A stretch of 64,000 nucleotides of DNA from Sphingomonas arenae (GTDB taxonomy: Bacteria; Pseudomonadota; Alphaproteobacteria; Sphingomonadales; Sphingomonadaceae): NCBI RefSeq assembly GCF_016924655.1, contig NZ_JAFFJU010000001.1:682001-746000 (forward strand), read 5' to 3'. The position numbers and the translations under genes were made by a program. The notes beneath the pieces are model-generated. The model saw only the letters and a list, made by a program, of their open reading frames with translations. It had not been told where the DNA came from and did not search any database. This document shows, one piece after another, positions 27,921 to 37,797 of this stretch (its first letter is position 1; the number at the start of each line of letters is the position of its first letter).

Positions 27921-28115
27921 GGTCAGGTTCGGCGGCTCCGGCACAGTCATCCGCGCCTCGTCGATCTGCGCCACCAGCGCGTTGATCGGCATGGCCGCAT
28001 CGCGGGCGGCGATTTCCAGCGCCTGCCAGAAGATCGGCTCGAGGCTGATCGATGTGGGATGACCCGCGATCAGCACGCTACGCTTCACCGGTGGTGAGTA
28101 TCCAACTGTCTCCAC
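27876..28115 (-). CDS. ribbon-helix-helix domain protein
   Basis: A 79-residue protein matching the alphaproteobacterial RHH family: PPVKRSVLIAGHPTSISLEPIFW, a helix, PINALVAQIDEARM, then NLTSAIRQWLF. RHH proteins dimerise and bind DNA with a two-stranded sheet, here around VKRSVLIAG. The start is uncertain: the GTG at 28115 has GAGG too close, and an internal GTG (codon 10) would remove nine residues. It follows the acetoacetyl-CoA reductase by 3 bp and is likely cotranscribed. Confidence 0.75.
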   Translation of the reverse strand: METVGYSPPVKRSVLIAGHPTSISLEPIFWQALEIAARDAAMPINALVAQIDEARMTVPEPPNLTSAIRQWLFGRALGG

Positions 28116-28118
28116 GCC

Positions 28119-28841
28119 TCAGTACATGTGCTGGCCGCCGTTGATGGACAAGGTCGATCCCGTAACGAAGCCGGCATTCTCGTCGACCAGGAACGCCACC
28201 CCGCGGGCGATCTCGTCAGCGCGTCCGAGCCGGCCCACGGGGATGCGTGCGACGATCTTGCCGAGCACATCCTCCGGAACCGCCGCGACCATGTCCGTGT
28301 CGATGTAGCCAGGCGCGATCGCGTTGACGGTGATGCCGCTGCGCGCGCCTTCCTGCGCCAGGGCCTTGGTGAAGCCGTGGATACCCGACTTCGCTGCGGC
28401 ATAGTTGACCTGGCCATATTGCCCGGCCTGGCCGTTGATCGACCCGATGTTCACGATGCGCCCGTAGCCGCGGCTCGTCATGCCTTCCCAGAGGGCTTTC
28501 GCCATGTTGAAGCAGCCGCCGAGGTTGGTGTCGATCACCTCCTGCCACTTCTGGTGATCCATTCGCTTCATGGTCGTGTCGCGCGTGATGCCAGCATTGT
28601 TGACCAGGACATCGACGGGTCCCACTTCGGCTTCCACCTGCCGCACGCCCTCCATGCAGGCGTTGTAATCGGACACGTCCCACTTGAAGGCCCGGATGCC
28701 CGTGCGGTCGGAGAAAGCGCGCGCGCGCTCGTCATTACCCGCGTAGTTGGCCGCAACAGTCATCCCAAGGTCGCGCAGGGCGAGGCTGATGGCCTCACCG
28801 ATCCCACGCGTTCCTCCCGTAACGATCGCAACTCGTGCCAT
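28119..28841 (-). CDS. phaB: acetoacetyl-CoA reductase
   Basis: A 240-residue SDR. GGTRGIG is at 9-15, NNAG at 81-84, and the triad is Ser134, Tyr147, Lys151. The segments GSINGQAGQYGQVNYAAAKSG and TNLGGCFNMAKALWEGM are those of PhaB, which reduces acetoacetyl-CoA to (R)-3-hydroxybutyryl-CoA with NADPH for polyhydroxyalkanoate. SD GGAGAG precedes the ATG at 28841. No phaA or phaC is adjacent. Confidence 0.88.
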   Translation of the reverse strand: MARVAIVTGGTRGIGEAISLALRDLGMTVAANYAGNDERARAFSDRTGIRAFKWDVSDYNACMEGVRQVEAEVGPVDVLVNNAGITRDTTMKRMDHQKWQEVIDTNLGGCFNMAKALWEGMTSRGYGRIVNIGSINGQAGQYGQVNYAAAKSGIHGFTKALAQEGARSGITVNAIAPGYIDTDMVAAVPEDVLGKIVARIPVGRLGRADEIARGVAFLVDENAGFVTGSTLSINGGQHMY

Positions 28842-28869
28842 GGCTCTCTCCCTGTCCTCGGACGGGAGC

Positions 28870-29877
28870 CTATGCGGCCTCCACCCAGCCCGCAAGTTCG
28901 CGGCTGAGCAGCCCGTCGAGCATGGTGATCCCAGCCTCGCTTTCGTTCAGGCAGTCGAGGCGCGCAAAATGGGTTCCGCCGGCCTCCACGAAGGTCTCCT
29001 TGCCACGGATGCCGAGCTCCTCGATGGTCTCGATGCAGTCCGCGGAAAAGCCGGGTGCTGCGATGGCGATCTTCGTCACGCCCTGTTTCGGATAGGCTGC
29101 AAGGACGTCCTCCGTCGCGGGCTCCAGCCACTTGTCTCGCCCGAACCTCGACTGAAAGGCGGTATCCGTTGGAATGCTCAGCCGCTCCGCCAGCAGGCGG
29201 GACGTCTTGCGGCAATGGCAATGGTAGGGGTCACCCTTGCGCAGCGTCCGCACCGGCATGCCATGGAAGCTCAGCAATAGCCGTTCGGGCACGAAATCGA
29301 GCGACGCAAGCTGGGCTTCGATCGTAGCCTGCAGCGCGTCGATATACTCCGGCGCGTCGTGGTAGGGCGGGAGCGTGCGCAATGCGGGCTGCCAACGCAT
29401 GCCGGCCAGCGTGGCGAAGACCAGATCATTCGCTGTCGCCGTCGTCGCGGCGCAATATTGCGGGTAGAGAGGAGCCACGAGAATCCGCTCGCAACCCGCA
29501 TCCTTGAGCTTGTGAACCGCGGGTCCAATCCCCGGCGAGCCATAACGCATGGCCCAGTCCACCATCACCCGATCCCCCCAGCGCTGCTGCAACGCGCGCG
29601 CCTGGTTTCGGGTGATCACGGCCAGCGGAGATCCCTCGTCCGTCCATACCTGTCCATAAGCATGCGCGGACTTGCTTGGACGGGTGCGCAGGACGATGCC
29701 GTGCAAAATCGGCTTCCACAGGAAAGGCGAAAGTTCGACCACGCGCCGGTCTGACAGGAATTCGGCGAGGTACTTGCGAACGGACGCGGTTTCCGGTGCG
29801 TCAGGCGTGCCGAGATTGATGAGCAGCACGCCGACCTTGCGCGGCGGGATCGTTGGATGGTCATCGGGCGGATTCAT
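28870..29877 (-). CDS. hemH: ferrochelatase
   Basis: A 335-residue ferrochelatase: VGVLLINLGTPDAPE at the N-terminus, LLSFHGMPVRTLRKGDPYHCHC with the catalytic His, and ITKIAIAAPGFSADCIETIEELG. It inserts ferrous iron into protoporphyrin IX in the last step of heme synthesis. The start overlaps the stop of the molybdenum-hydroxylase-like gene by 4 bp, so it is translated from an operon with that gene and the acyl-CoA ligase. Confidence 0.95.
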   Translation of the reverse strand: MNPPDDHPTIPPRKVGVLLINLGTPDAPETASVRKYLAEFLSDRRVVELSPFLWKPILHGIVLRTRPSKSAHAYGQVWTDEGSPLAVITRNQARALQQRWGDRVMVDWAMRYGSPGIGPAVHKLKDAGCERILVAPLYPQYCAATTATANDLVFATLAGMRWQPALRTLPPYHDAPEYIDALQATIEAQLASLDFVPERLLLSFHGMPVRTLRKGDPYHCHCRKTSRLLAERLSIPTDTAFQSRFGRDKWLEPATEDVLAAYPKQGVTKIAIAAPGFSADCIETIEELGIRGKETFVEAGGTHFARLDCLNESEAGITMLDGLLSRELAGWVEAA

Positions 29878-32060
29878 GCTGCGGACATCGGGTTGAACGG
29901 CAATCTACGCAAGCGCTTCCCAAGCGCTGCGGCCAAAGCATTGCCCACGGCTGCCGCGACGACGGCAAAACCCAGTCCGCTAACCCCACCAGCGGGCTCT
30001 CGGCTCGGCAACAATTCGATCTCGATGGCTGGCGTGCGGTCAAGGCGCGGCAATTGCAGGTTGCTTGGCACCGCCATGCCGAAGTGAAACTCAGGAGCCC
30101 GGCCGGTGGCCTGCGCCAAGCCCGCGATCAGGCCGCCCTCGATCTGCTGGCGAACCAGGCCGGCATTCACCACCCGACCGCAATCCACTGCGGCGACAAG
30201 CCGGCTGACCTCGACCTGCTGGGTCGGGGATGCGGTAGCCACCGCGAGCAGGCCGATGTGCGATCCGTAGGCGGACAAGCAGGCGAGGCCCATGCTGCTG
30301 CCCTGGCCTCCGCCATCCCACCCGCCGATCGCCGCGGCCGTTGAGATGGCGCGGGCGAGGCGGGTGTTTCCGCCGAGCATCCCCATGCGGAAGGCCAGCG
30401 GTTCAGCACCTGCCGCCCGCGCCATCTCGTCGACGAAGCTCTCGGTGAAGAAGCAGGTCGCCGCATGCTCCTCCCCCCGCAGATATGCGGTCGGGACGGG
30501 AAGATCGACCGGAACTCCCTCCACCAGCACGTGGGGAACGGCATAGGGCGGCAGCGCACCCTGAAGACTGGTGGGCCCGTATCCGTCCGGACTCCCACCG
30601 AGCAACCGGCCCATCGTCGCCCGTGTCCCGTCGCTGCCGACCAGCCGCATCTTCCAAGCCGCGATCCCGCCCGTAGGGCTTGGCAGCGCAGAGAGCCGGG
30701 CCAGCATGGGAGCGCGCGGCCGGTCCTGGCGCACATTCTGTGCCCGGGAAAAGATCAGCTGGACGGGCCGTTGCGCCTCACGCGCTAACGCCACCGCGAT
30801 CGGCACGGCGTCGGGCTCCAGCGCCCGCCCGCTCTGATCACCGACCGGCAAGGGGTAAAGCGTCGTCTCAGATAATTGCACCCCACCCGCCGCCGCCGCC
30901 ACCCGCCGCGACAGCTCGGGTGCCTGGGTCGGAGCCCAGACCTCCAACCGGTCACCGGTGAAGCGTGCGGTCGCCGTCAGAGTTTCCAAGCCTTGATGGA
31001 GACCCGGCGCCGCTCCGTAGTCCGCCGACAGCGGGTTCACCCTGCCGGCCGCCGTTTGGTAGTCTCCCTGCTCAAACAAGACCTGAGCGTCGCCGGTGTC
31101 GAGCGCGCGGGTCAGAATTCCCTGCACGGCCCCATTTCCATCGGCACCTTCCGGTCCCTCGAAGCGGGCATTGGCCGCCTCCACCGCCTGCTCGGCGAGC
31201 CACCAGCTGGGCGCGATTGCCGCCAGCCAGTCGTCACCGGAAACCAGCCGAGCTCCCGTAAAGCGCCGAGCGGCACCGGCATCATGCCCAGTCAGTCTTC
31301 CACCCGGGGGAGCGCGGCGCAAAGACGCATACATCAGGCCGGGGACGCGGACATCGGCGCCCAGGCGAAAGGAGCCATCGCTCTTGGCCGGAAGATCGAG
31401 CCGAGCCAGTGGCTGGCCAATCAGCCTGCCGGGACCAGCCCGGAGGATGGGCGTCTCCGGCGGGCTCACGTCGGCGGCCGCGGCAGCAACCTGGCCGAAT
31501 GGAAGGCGCTTGCCTTCATGGACGACGAAGCCCCCTTCCGTATCGCACTCGGCTGCGGCGACCCGCCATTGGGCCGCGGCGGCTTCGCAGAGCATGGCGC
31601 GGGCGGTCGCGGCGGCTTCTCGGAGCGGTCGCTCGAAGGCGCGCACCGAGGTGGAGCCCGCCGTGATGCGCAGTTCGCCGCTGTCGATCAGCTGCTTTGC
31701 CCGTGCTGGACCGACAACCTCAAGCCAGCCTGCCGCCTGAGCCAGCGGATTGCTGTAGACGGGGGAGGATGGCGCAGGCTCCACCGCCACCGACTCCCAG
31801 GCCGCGCCAAGCTCGTCCGCTACGATCTGCGGTAGCGCCGTCCAGATGCCCTGGCCGGTCTCGACCTGCGAAACCGCGACCGTAACCCGACCGTCCGTTC
31901 CGATCTTGACGTAATGACCGAAGGCGCCCTCGCCGGGTCGAACCGCCAGAGCACTGCCATAGTCCCGCGGCCACACGGCCCAGGCGACCAGCAGACCGAC
32001 GCCCGCTCCGCCGCCGATCAGCAGGGTGCGACGATCAATGTCCGGGGTCTTGAGCTTCAA
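29874..32060 (-). CDS. molybdenum hydroxylase large-subunit-like protein, probably catalytically degenerate
   Basis: A 728-residue relative of isoquinoline 1-oxidoreductase beta subunit and aldehyde oxidases. It begins with [12 protein letters not shown] (twin-arginine-like) and a hydrophobic stretch, then [19 protein letters not shown] and other family segments. Two key motifs are altered. The Gly-rich GGGFGRR-type motif expected before residue 420 reads GDQSGR (407-412). The C-terminal G-x-GE-P motif holding the catalytic Glu reads GVSGLG (692-697), without Glu. No 2Fe-2S partner gene is adjacent. It may be a non-catalytic or repurposed cell-envelope protein. It overlaps both neighbours by 4 bp. 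Confidence 0.75.
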   Translation of the reverse strand: MKLKTPDIDRRTLLIGGGAGVGLLVAWAVWPRDYGSALAVRPGEGAFGHYVKIGTDGRVTVAVSQVETGQGIWTALPQIVADELGAAWESVAVEPAPSSPVYSNPLAQAAGWLEVVGPARAKQLIDSGELRITAGSTSVRAFERPLREAAATARAMLCEAAAAQWRVAAAECDTEGGFVVHEGKRLPFGQVAAAAADVSPPETPILRAGPGRLIGQPLARLDLPAKSDGSFRLGADVRVPGLMYASLRRAPPGGRLTGHDAGAARRFTGARLVSGDDWLAAIAPSWWLAEQAVEAANARFEGPEGADGNGAVQGILTRALDTGDAQVLFEQGDYQTAAGRVNPLSADYGAAPGLHQGLETLTATARFTGDRLEVWAPTQAPELSRRVAAAAGGVQLSETTLYPLPVGDQSGRALEPDAVPIAVALAREAQRPVQLIFSRAQNVRQDRPRAPMLARLSALPSPTGGIAAWKMRLVGSDGTRATMGRLLGGSPDGYGPTSLQGALPPYAVPHVLVEGVPVDLPVPTAYLRGEEHAATCFFTESFVDEMARAAGAEPLAFRMGMLGGNTRLARAISTAAAIGGWDGGGQGSSMGLACLSAYGSHIGLLAVATASPTQQVEVSRLVAAVDCGRVVNAGLVRQQIEGGLIAGLAQATGRAPEFHFGMAVPSNLQLPRLDRTPAIEIELLPSREPAGGVSGLGFAVVAAAVGNALAAALGKRLRRLPFNPMSAA

Positions 32061-33727
32061 GCGGCGTAGCGCGTTTTCAGCGCCACCCGATCGATCTTGC
32101 CAGTTCCCAGGCGCGGCAAAGCGTCAGACGCAAAAATGAAGCGGGCCGGGATCTTGAAGGCGGCCAGCCGCGCCTGGAGGAAGGTTCGCAGGTCCTCTTC
32201 CGTCAGATCGGTTCCGGATGCGGGCAGGATCACTGCAACGGGCACTTCGCCCAGGCGCTCGTCGGGGGCACCGAAGACGGCGGCTTCCGCGACGCTCTCG
32301 CACGCATAGCAGGCGGCCTCGACTTCCGCGGAGGAGATGTTCTCGCCACCGCGGATGATGATGTCCTTCTTGCGATCCACGATGAACAGATAGCCATCGT
32401 CGTCGATGTACCCGATGTCGCCGGTCTTGATGTAGCCGTCGGGCGTAAAGGCGGCGGCGGTCGCGTCCGGATTGCGCCAGTAGCCCTTGATATTGGCGGC
32501 CGACCGGATGGCGATTTCTCCGCGTTCGTTCCGCCCCAGGTGGGTGTCATGCGCCCCGAGGATGGCGAGCTGGACGAACGGCTGCGCCCGGCCGGTGGAC
32601 GCCGGCTTGGCAGCATAGTTGCCCCAGAAGTTGCCGCAGCCCACGGCATTGGTCTCGGTCAGACCATAGCCCAAGGCAGGCTGCGCTGTCTTGAAGCTGT
32701 CCTGAAGCCGTTCGACATGACTGATCGGGCGCGGCGCACCGCCAGCGGCGATGTCGGTCAGCGAGGAAATGTCGTAGCGCTCCCGGTCGGGATGATTCAT
32801 GAGCTCCAGGCTCATCGTCGGCACGCCAACGAAGTAGGTGACCTTCTCCTTTTCGATCAGGCGCAGCGCCTCGCCGGCATCCCATTTGGGCATCAGCACC
32901 ATGCCACGGCCGATGACGAAGCTGTTCAACAGGACGGGGACCTCGCCGGTGACATGGAACAGCGGAACGTTGAGCAGGGTGCGGGGCGGGTTCTTCGGCT
33001 CCTCGCCTTGGCTCTGCATGATTCCGAGCAGCACCATCAGCGAGGTCGCATAAGCGTAGACGCCCGTGGTCACCGCACGATGGGTCGACAACGCGCCCTT
33101 GGCTTCGCCAGTGGAGCCGGACGTGAACAAGATGGTCGCGTCGTCTTCCGGCACGATGTCGGGGAGGTGCGTCTCAAGCGGGGCGCCTTCCTCCATCAGC
33201 GGCTGCAGCGCGGTTCGGATCGGATGTTCAATCGGCAAGGTGACGATCGGCCAGGGACCGCAGGCGGCGGCGATGCGCTGGGCACGCGGCGGGTCGGCCA
33301 GGGTCAGCTTGGGCTCCGTCAGCTCGAGCGCATGGGTCATCTCGTGCGCCTGCCACCAGCCATTGAGCAGGGTCGCGATGCCACCCGCCTTGAGGATCGC
33401 CATGTAGGTCACGATCCAGGTCGGGCAGTTGCGCATCGCAATGCCGATGCGGTCGCCTTTCTGAACGCCATGGTGCGCCACCAGTGCGCGGGCCAGCTCG
33501 TCGGAGATGGCGTCGAGATCGGCGAAGGTCAGCCGCTCGTCACCGGCGATGACCGCCTCGACCTGGCCGTTCAGATGACAGAAGGTCTTGAAGAACATCG
33601 GCAGGGTGGCGGGGAAGTTCGCGACGATCGCGCGACCCTCCGCATCCTGGTCAACCACCACGCGCCCTCCCGGTCCAGTGACCGCGGCCAACACCGCATC
33701 AAAGCGTTGGTCGAGCTCACTCGGCAT
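32057..33727 (-). CDS. AMP-binding acyl-CoA synthetase (class I adenylate-forming enzyme)
   Basis: A 556-residue ligase with the P-loop-like [15 protein letters not shown] (about 195-209), the adenine-binding [28 protein letters not shown] and a C-terminal domain with the acyladenylation Lys in [11 protein letters not shown]. It activates a carboxylic acid as acyl-AMP and then the CoA thioester, probably a medium/long-chain or aromatic acid. It leads the operon with the molybdenum-hydroxylase-like gene and hemH. The start is 69 bp from the divergent lgt start. Confidence 0.88.
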   Translation of the reverse strand: MPSELDQRFDAVLAAVTGPGGRVVVDQDAEGRAIVANFPATLPMFFKTFCHLNGQVEAVIAGDERLTFADLDAISDELARALVAHHGVQKGDRIGIAMRNCPTWIVTYMAILKAGGIATLLNGWWQAHEMTHALELTEPKLTLADPPRAQRIAAACGPWPIVTLPIEHPIRTALQPLMEEGAPLETHLPDIVPEDDATILFTSGSTGEAKGALSTHRAVTTGVYAYATSLMVLLGIMQSQGEEPKNPPRTLLNVPLFHVTGEVPVLLNSFVIGRGMVLMPKWDAGEALRLIEKEKVTYFVGVPTMSLELMNHPDRERYDISSLTDIAAGGAPRPISHVERLQDSFKTAQPALGYGLTETNAVGCGNFWGNYAAKPASTGRAQPFVQLAILGAHDTHLGRNERGEIAIRSAANIKGYWRNPDATAAAFTPDGYIKTGDIGYIDDDGYLFIVDRKKDIIIRGGENISSAEVEAACYACESVAEAAVFGAPDERLGEVPVAVILPASGTDLTEEDLRTFLQARLAAFKIPARFIFASDALPRLGTGKIDRVALKTRYAA

Positions 33728-33796
33728 GCACGTCTCCTTGGCCTTTTACGCGGGCGTCCTTATGAGACGGCCAGCCCAAAGGGGGAAGATGTTTCC

Positions 33797-34672
33797 ATGA
33801 CTCCAACACCATCGACCGGAATTTTGTGGTCGGACCTCGGGCTGGACCCGGTCGCGTTGTCGATCGGACCGCTGGACCTTCGGTGGTACAGCCTCGCTTA
33901 TCTGGCGGGCATTTTCCTTGGCTATGTCTACCTTCTGAAGCTCATCAAGCAGCCTGGCGCTCCCATGGCGCGCCGGCATGCGGACGACCTCGTATTCTAT
34001 GCTGCTTTAGGCGTGATCCTCGGTGGTCGGCTCGGCTATGTTCTCTTCTACCGACCCGAATTCTACGCGCAGAACCCGCTCGAGATCGTCAAGATGTGGG
34101 ATGGAGGCATGAGCTTCCATGGCGGCGTCATCGGGACCAGCCTCGGAATCATTTATCTCGCCTGGAAGGAGAAGCTGCAGTGGCTTCGCCTCCACGACTA
34201 TGTCGCGTGCGTGGTGCCTATCGGCCTGTTCACCGGGCGACTGGCGAACTTCGTGAACGCAGAACTCTGGGGCGCACCGACGACCGTGCCTTGGGCGGTG
34301 CGCTTCCCTGAAGTGGTGGACGGTCTCGCCGTGGTCGGCCCGCCGCGCCACCCGAGTCAGCTTTACGAAGCGCTACTCGAGGGGCTCGTCCTGTTCGCGG
34401 TCCTTGCCTGGATGTTCTGGAAGACTCGCGCGCGCTACGAACCCGGCAAGCTGGTCGGGGCATTCCTGCTCTTCTACGGCCTCTTCCGGTTCGCGGTAGA
34501 GTTCGTCCGCGAGCCCGATGCGCACCTCGTCGAGTTCGCCCAGCGCACCGGCTTGCACATGGGGCAGTGGCTCTGCGTACCGATGATCCTTGGCGGCGCT
34601 TACCTCATGGCCACCGCCAAGCGCCGCCGCCAGCGGGTGGAGCCGATCGCGGGCAGTGAGAGCGTGGCCTGA
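33797..34672 (+). CDS. lgt: prolipoprotein diacylglyceryl transferase
   Basis: A 291-residue inner-membrane enzyme with about seven membrane spans. It has the catalytic-region MSFHGGVIG (His108) and the signature [13 protein letters not shown] (148-160) with its essential Arg148, Asn and Glu. It transfers a diacylglyceryl group from phosphatidylglycerol to the lipobox Cys of prolipoproteins, such as the Mla-associated lipoprotein in this window. The ATG at 33797 has GGGGGAAG upstream; the long open frame before it is antisense to the ligase. Confidence 0.95.
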   Translation: MTPTPSTGILWSDLGLDPVALSIGPLDLRWYSLAYLAGIFLGYVYLLKLIKQPGAPMARRHADDLVFYAALGVILGGRLGYVLFYRPEFYAQNPLEIVKMWDGGMSFHGGVIGTSLGIIYLAWKEKLQWLRLHDYVACVVPIGLFTGRLANFVNAELWGAPTTVPWAVRFPEVVDGLAVVGPPRHPSQLYEALLEGLVLFAVLAWMFWKTRARYEPGKLVGAFLLFYGLFRFAVEFVREPDAHLVEFAQRTGLHMGQWLCVPMILGGAYLMATAKRRRQRVEPIAGSESVA

Positions 34673-34678
34673 TCGTGG

Positions 34679-34736
34679 CGCTCACGTTGAGCTTGTCGAA
34701 ACGTGGATCCACCTTTCGAAAGGCTAAAGGTGAGCG
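34679..34736. repeat. REP-like palindrome between lgt and the MidA-like gene
   Basis: Two 28-bp arms (34679-34706 and 34709-34736) are inverted copies with 23 of 28 positions matching, meeting at GTGGATCCAC. Each arm follows CGCTCAC-TT-AGC-T-TCGAAA, the same core as the element at 7512-7571. The compensating differences and the recurrence suggest a mobile REP-type element. It may also act as an intercistronic hairpin. Confidence 0.65.
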
Positions 34737-34744
34737 TCGGACAG

Positions 34745-35722
34745 ATGACACCGCTTGAGCGCGCCCTGCACGACCGCATCCGTGCCGAAGGTCCGATCAC
34801 GGTCGAGGCCTACATGGAGACCTGCAACAGCTACTATTACGCGACCCGCGACCCACTGGGGGCCGCCGGCGACTTCACCACGGCCCCTGAGATCAGTCAG
34901 ATGTTCGGCGAGATTGTCGGGGCAGCGCTGGCCGACTGCTGGCAACGTGCCGGCAAACCCGAAGATGCAATGTACGTCGAGCTGGGTCCTGGTCGCGGCA
35001 CGTTGGCCCGGGACGCGCTCCGGGTAATCACGCGCGCCGGCCTTCGACCGCCGGTCCACTTCGTTGAGTCCAGTCCCGTTCTCCGCCAGGCCCAGGAGCT
35101 GGCGGTGCCGCAGGCGCACTGGCACGAGAGCATCTGCGACCTGCCAGCAAGCGGACCCCTGCTGGTCGTCGCCAACGAGTTCCTCGACGCCTTGCCCATT
35201 CGCCAGCATGTCGGAGGAGTCGAGCGGCGGGTGGAGCTGATCGGCGGACACCTGGCCTTCGACCGAGACGGGGAGATCGTCGAGACCTCCCCCGCCCGCG
35301 ATGCGGCCGTGACGGCCCTCTGCCGGCGGATCGCCGAGCAGGGCGGCGTCGCGCTCCTGATCGACTATGGACACGGGCGGAGCGCGCCGGGTGACACGCT
35401 CCAGGCGGTGCGAGCGCATCGCTTCGTGTCTGTGCTCGAAAGCCCGGGCGAGCAGGACCTGACCAGTCACGTGGACTTCCAGCGCGTGGCGGAGATTGCC
35501 GCCCAAGCAGGCGCGGAAGTCGCCGGACCAAGCGAGCAGGGGCCGTGGCTCGAGCGGCTGGGGATCACCGCGCGCTCGCGGGTTCTCGCCAATGCGACGC
35601 CGGAGCGCGCGGGCGAGATCGAGGCGGCGCGGGCGCGACTGTGTCGGCCTGACCAGATGGGATCGCTGTTCAAGGTGCTTGCCATCCACGCGCCGAAATG
35701 GCCAAGCCCGGCCGGACTATGA
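34745..35722 (+). CDS. class I SAM-dependent methyltransferase, MidA/NDUFAF7 family
   Basis: A 325-residue protein with the family opening TVEAYMETCNSYYYATRDPLG, FTTAPEISQMFGEI, the SAM-binding VELGPGRGTLARD, VVANEFLDALP and LLIDYGHG. Eukaryotic NDUFAF7 methylates a complex I subunit; bacterial members are presumed protein arginine methyltransferases. The ATG at 34745 is preferred because the upstream GTG (34730) lies inside the palindromic repeat. Its stop overlaps the next start (ATGA). Confidence 0.88.
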   Translation: MTPLERALHDRIRAEGPITVEAYMETCNSYYYATRDPLGAAGDFTTAPEISQMFGEIVGAALADCWQRAGKPEDAMYVELGPGRGTLARDALRVITRAGLRPPVHFVESSPVLRQAQELAVPQAHWHESICDLPASGPLLVVANEFLDALPIRQHVGGVERRVELIGGHLAFDRDGEIVETSPARDAAVTALCRRIAEQGGVALLIDYGHGRSAPGDTLQAVRAHRFVSVLESPGEQDLTSHVDFQRVAEIAAQAGAEVAGPSEQGPWLERLGITARSRVLANATPERAGEIEAARARLCRPDQMGSLFKVLAIHAPKWPSPAGL

Positions 35723-36222
35723 TCATCCGTCCCGCCACCACTGCCGACCTGAATGCGATTGACCATGTGTTCCGGACCAGCTTCTGCGACACCTTTGCCA
35801 ATCTCTATGCGAGCGAAGACCTGGACGCCTTCCTCGGGCAGTTCACTTGCGACGCCTGGCAGCGGGAAATGGCCGATCCCGCCTACGCCTTTGCGGTGGG
35901 TGAGCAGGATGGCGAGATCCTCGGCTACGCCAAGGTAGGTCCCAACAAGCTCCCGCACGTGTCGGCGCAGGGAGTGGCGGAACTCAAGCAGCTGTATCTT
36001 CTCAGGCGAGCGCACGGCACCGGCCTCGCGCGGCACTTGATGGAGTGGGTGCTGAACGAGGCGCGGCGGCGCGGGGCCCAGCGGCTGGCACTTTCGGTCT
36101 GGGAGAACAACCACCGTGCGCAGGCCTTCTATCGCCGTTATGGGTTCGAGGACAGGGGACCCTACGACTTCATGGTCGGCACACAGGCGGACCATGACCG
36201 CGTCTGGGAGGTAGCGTTATGA
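35719..36222 (+). CDS. GNAT family N-acetyltransferase
   Basis: A 167-residue GNAT domain: MIIRPATTADL at the start, AELKQLYLLRRAHGTGLARHLM with the acetyl-CoA-binding R-x-x-G-x-G/A-type loop, and LSVWENNHRAQAFYRRYGFE at the end. It transfers an acetyl group to an unknown amine, possibly a protein N-terminus or small molecule. It overlaps both neighbours by 4 bp, in an operon of the MidA-like gene, this gene and pgeF. Confidence 0.88.
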   Translation: MIIRPATTADLNAIDHVFRTSFCDTFANLYASEDLDAFLGQFTCDAWQREMADPAYAFAVGEQDGEILGYAKVGPNKLPHVSAQGVAELKQLYLLRRAHGTGLARHLMEWVLNEARRRGAQRLALSVWENNHRAQAFYRRYGFEDRGPYDFMVGTQADHDRVWEVAL

Positions 36223-36977
36223 GCGTGGAGGCTCTGCGTGCCGGTGCACTGGCCTCGGTCCCCCACGGCTTTCTGGGCCGCCGCGGCGGCGTGAGCCAAG
36301 GAGACTTCGCGGGCCTGAACTGCGGATGGGGAAGCGGCGAGGACCTGGCCATTATCGTCGAGAATCGGCGACGCGCTGCGGAAGCGGTTGCTCCTGGCGC
36401 GCGCATCGTGTCACCGCACCAGATCCATAGCGCAAACGTGGTCGAGGCGGGCGACTGGCCCGACGACAGTCGTCCGCCCGCCGACGCGGTGGTGACGAAC
36501 CGGTCCGGCATCCTGCTCGGTATCCTCACGGCAGACTGCGCGCCGGTGCTCTTCGCGGACGGCAACGCCGGGGTGGTCGGGGCGGCCCACGCCGGCTGGA
36601 AAGGTGCATTGGCAGGCGTGACGGACCGCACGATTGAGGCGATGGAGCGGCTGGGTGCAGACCGCTCCCGGATCGCTGCCGCCATCGGGCCCTGCATCGC
36701 TCAGCGCAGCTATGAGGTCGATCACGGCTTTCTGCAGGAAGTCTGCGAGCAATCACCGGAGAACGAGCGCTTCTTCGCCGAAGGGCCCGCGGGCAAGCCT
36801 CACTTCGATCTGGAAGGATATCTCCTCGCTCGCCTGGCTGCCGCTGGGATCGCGACGGTTGGCGCGCTGCATGAGGATACTTATTCTCAGCCGGACCGCT
36901 TCTACAGCTATCGTCGCGCCACCCACCGCCATGAGCCCGGCTACGGTCGCCAGATCAGCCTGATCGGACTTCCCTGA
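36219..36977 (+). CDS. pgeF: laccase-domain protein, purine nucleoside phosphorylase / peptidoglycan editing factor family
   Basis: A 252-residue YfiH/PgeF family protein. The zinc/copper-site segments are visible: SPHQIHSANV, LTADCAPVLFAD and GAAHAGWKGALAG, with His, Cys and His ligands. Members are described as purine nucleoside-processing enzymes and as preventing misincorporation in peptidoglycan precursors. Full length and intact. It starts inside the GNAT stop codon region. Confidence 0.9.
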   Translation: MSVEALRAGALASVPHGFLGRRGGVSQGDFAGLNCGWGSGEDLAIIVENRRRAAEAVAPGARIVSPHQIHSANVVEAGDWPDDSRPPADAVVTNRSGILLGILTADCAPVLFADGNAGVVGAAHAGWKGALAGVTDRTIEAMERLGADRSRIAAAIGPCIAQRSYEVDHGFLQEVCEQSPENERFFAEGPAGKPHFDLEGYLLARLAAAGIATVGALHEDTYSQPDRFYSYRRATHRHEPGYGRQISLIGLP

Positions 36978-37026
36978 CGGAACGCCTCCCTCGGCCACCC
37001 GTTCGCCGGACAAGGAGTGCCGAACC

Positions 37027-37701
37027 ATGAAGCCGATGACCGAGCAGCATCTCGCCGTGCTCCGCCGGCACATGGTCGAGATTATCGACATGCATTTCGA
37101 TCTCGCGTCCGACGAGATCGGCAAGGACGCGCTCGACCCGGCGGTCAGGCGCGCGCTGATGGACGTCCCACGACACTTGTTCGTCCCGGAGCAGATCGCA
37201 GCCGCTGCTTACCAGGACACGCCCCTGCCGATCGGCTTCGACAAGACGCTGTCGCAACCATTCATCGGCGCTCTGATGATCGACCTGCTCGACGTCCAGC
37301 CCGAATCCAGGGTGCTCGAAGTCGGCACGGGGCTCGGCTATCAGGCATCGGTCCTCGCCGAGATGGGCGCGCGCGTGTTCAGCGTGGAAATCGTGGAGGA
37401 GTTCGCCGAAGCTGCAAGCCTCCGCTTCACCGCACTCGGCCATGACGTTCAGGTGCGGGTCGGAGACGGCTCCCGCGGGTGGCCCGATCATGCGCCGTTC
37501 GACCGGATCCTGGTCACCGCCGCATCGCCAGCACCTCCGGCCGCCCTCGTGGAGCAGCTTGCGCCAGGCGGGCAGATGGTCATCCCACTGGGCGGCAAGG
37601 ATGTGCAGCAATTGTCGGTCGTAGCAAAAGCGGATGATGGAATACTCACTACCCGAGCGCTCATGGCAGTCCGCTTCACCCAGCTGGAGGCGAGCGCTTG
37701 A
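37027..37701 (+). CDS. pcm: protein-L-isoaspartate O-methyltransferase
   Basis: A 224-residue PCMT family enzyme: VPRHLFVP, DTPLPIGFDKTLSQPFI, the SAM-binding VLEVGTGLGYQASVLAEM and VGDGSRGWPDHAPFDRILVTAA. It methylates L-isoaspartyl residues to start repair of damaged proteins. SD AAGGAG lies 8 nt before the ATG. It follows pgeF by 49 bp. Confidence 0.93.
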   Translation: MKPMTEQHLAVLRRHMVEIIDMHFDLASDEIGKDALDPAVRRALMDVPRHLFVPEQIAAAAYQDTPLPIGFDKTLSQPFIGALMIDLLDVQPESRVLEVGTGLGYQASVLAEMGARVFSVEIVEEFAEAASLRFTALGHDVQVRVGDGSRGWPDHAPFDRILVTAASPAPPAALVEQLAPGGQMVIPLGGKDVQQLSVVAKADDGILTTRALMAVRFTQLEASA

Positions 37702-37797
37702 CCGCTCCCCTGCGCCACGGCGACTCATCCGCGCGATGACCTGAGCTATCCCGCGTTAACCCTTGAGCTATTCTGGCGATCTACGACGGAGGGTTCA

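Noticed and set aside
28119-28841. Complete polyhydroxyalkanoate synthesis cluster
   Set aside because: Only phaB is present; no thiolase, synthase or phasin gene lies nearby.
32540-33796. Long plus-strand extension upstream of lgt (open frame of 710 codons)
   Set aside because: The part before 33797 is antisense to the acyl-CoA ligase; only the lgt portion has family similarity and an SD.
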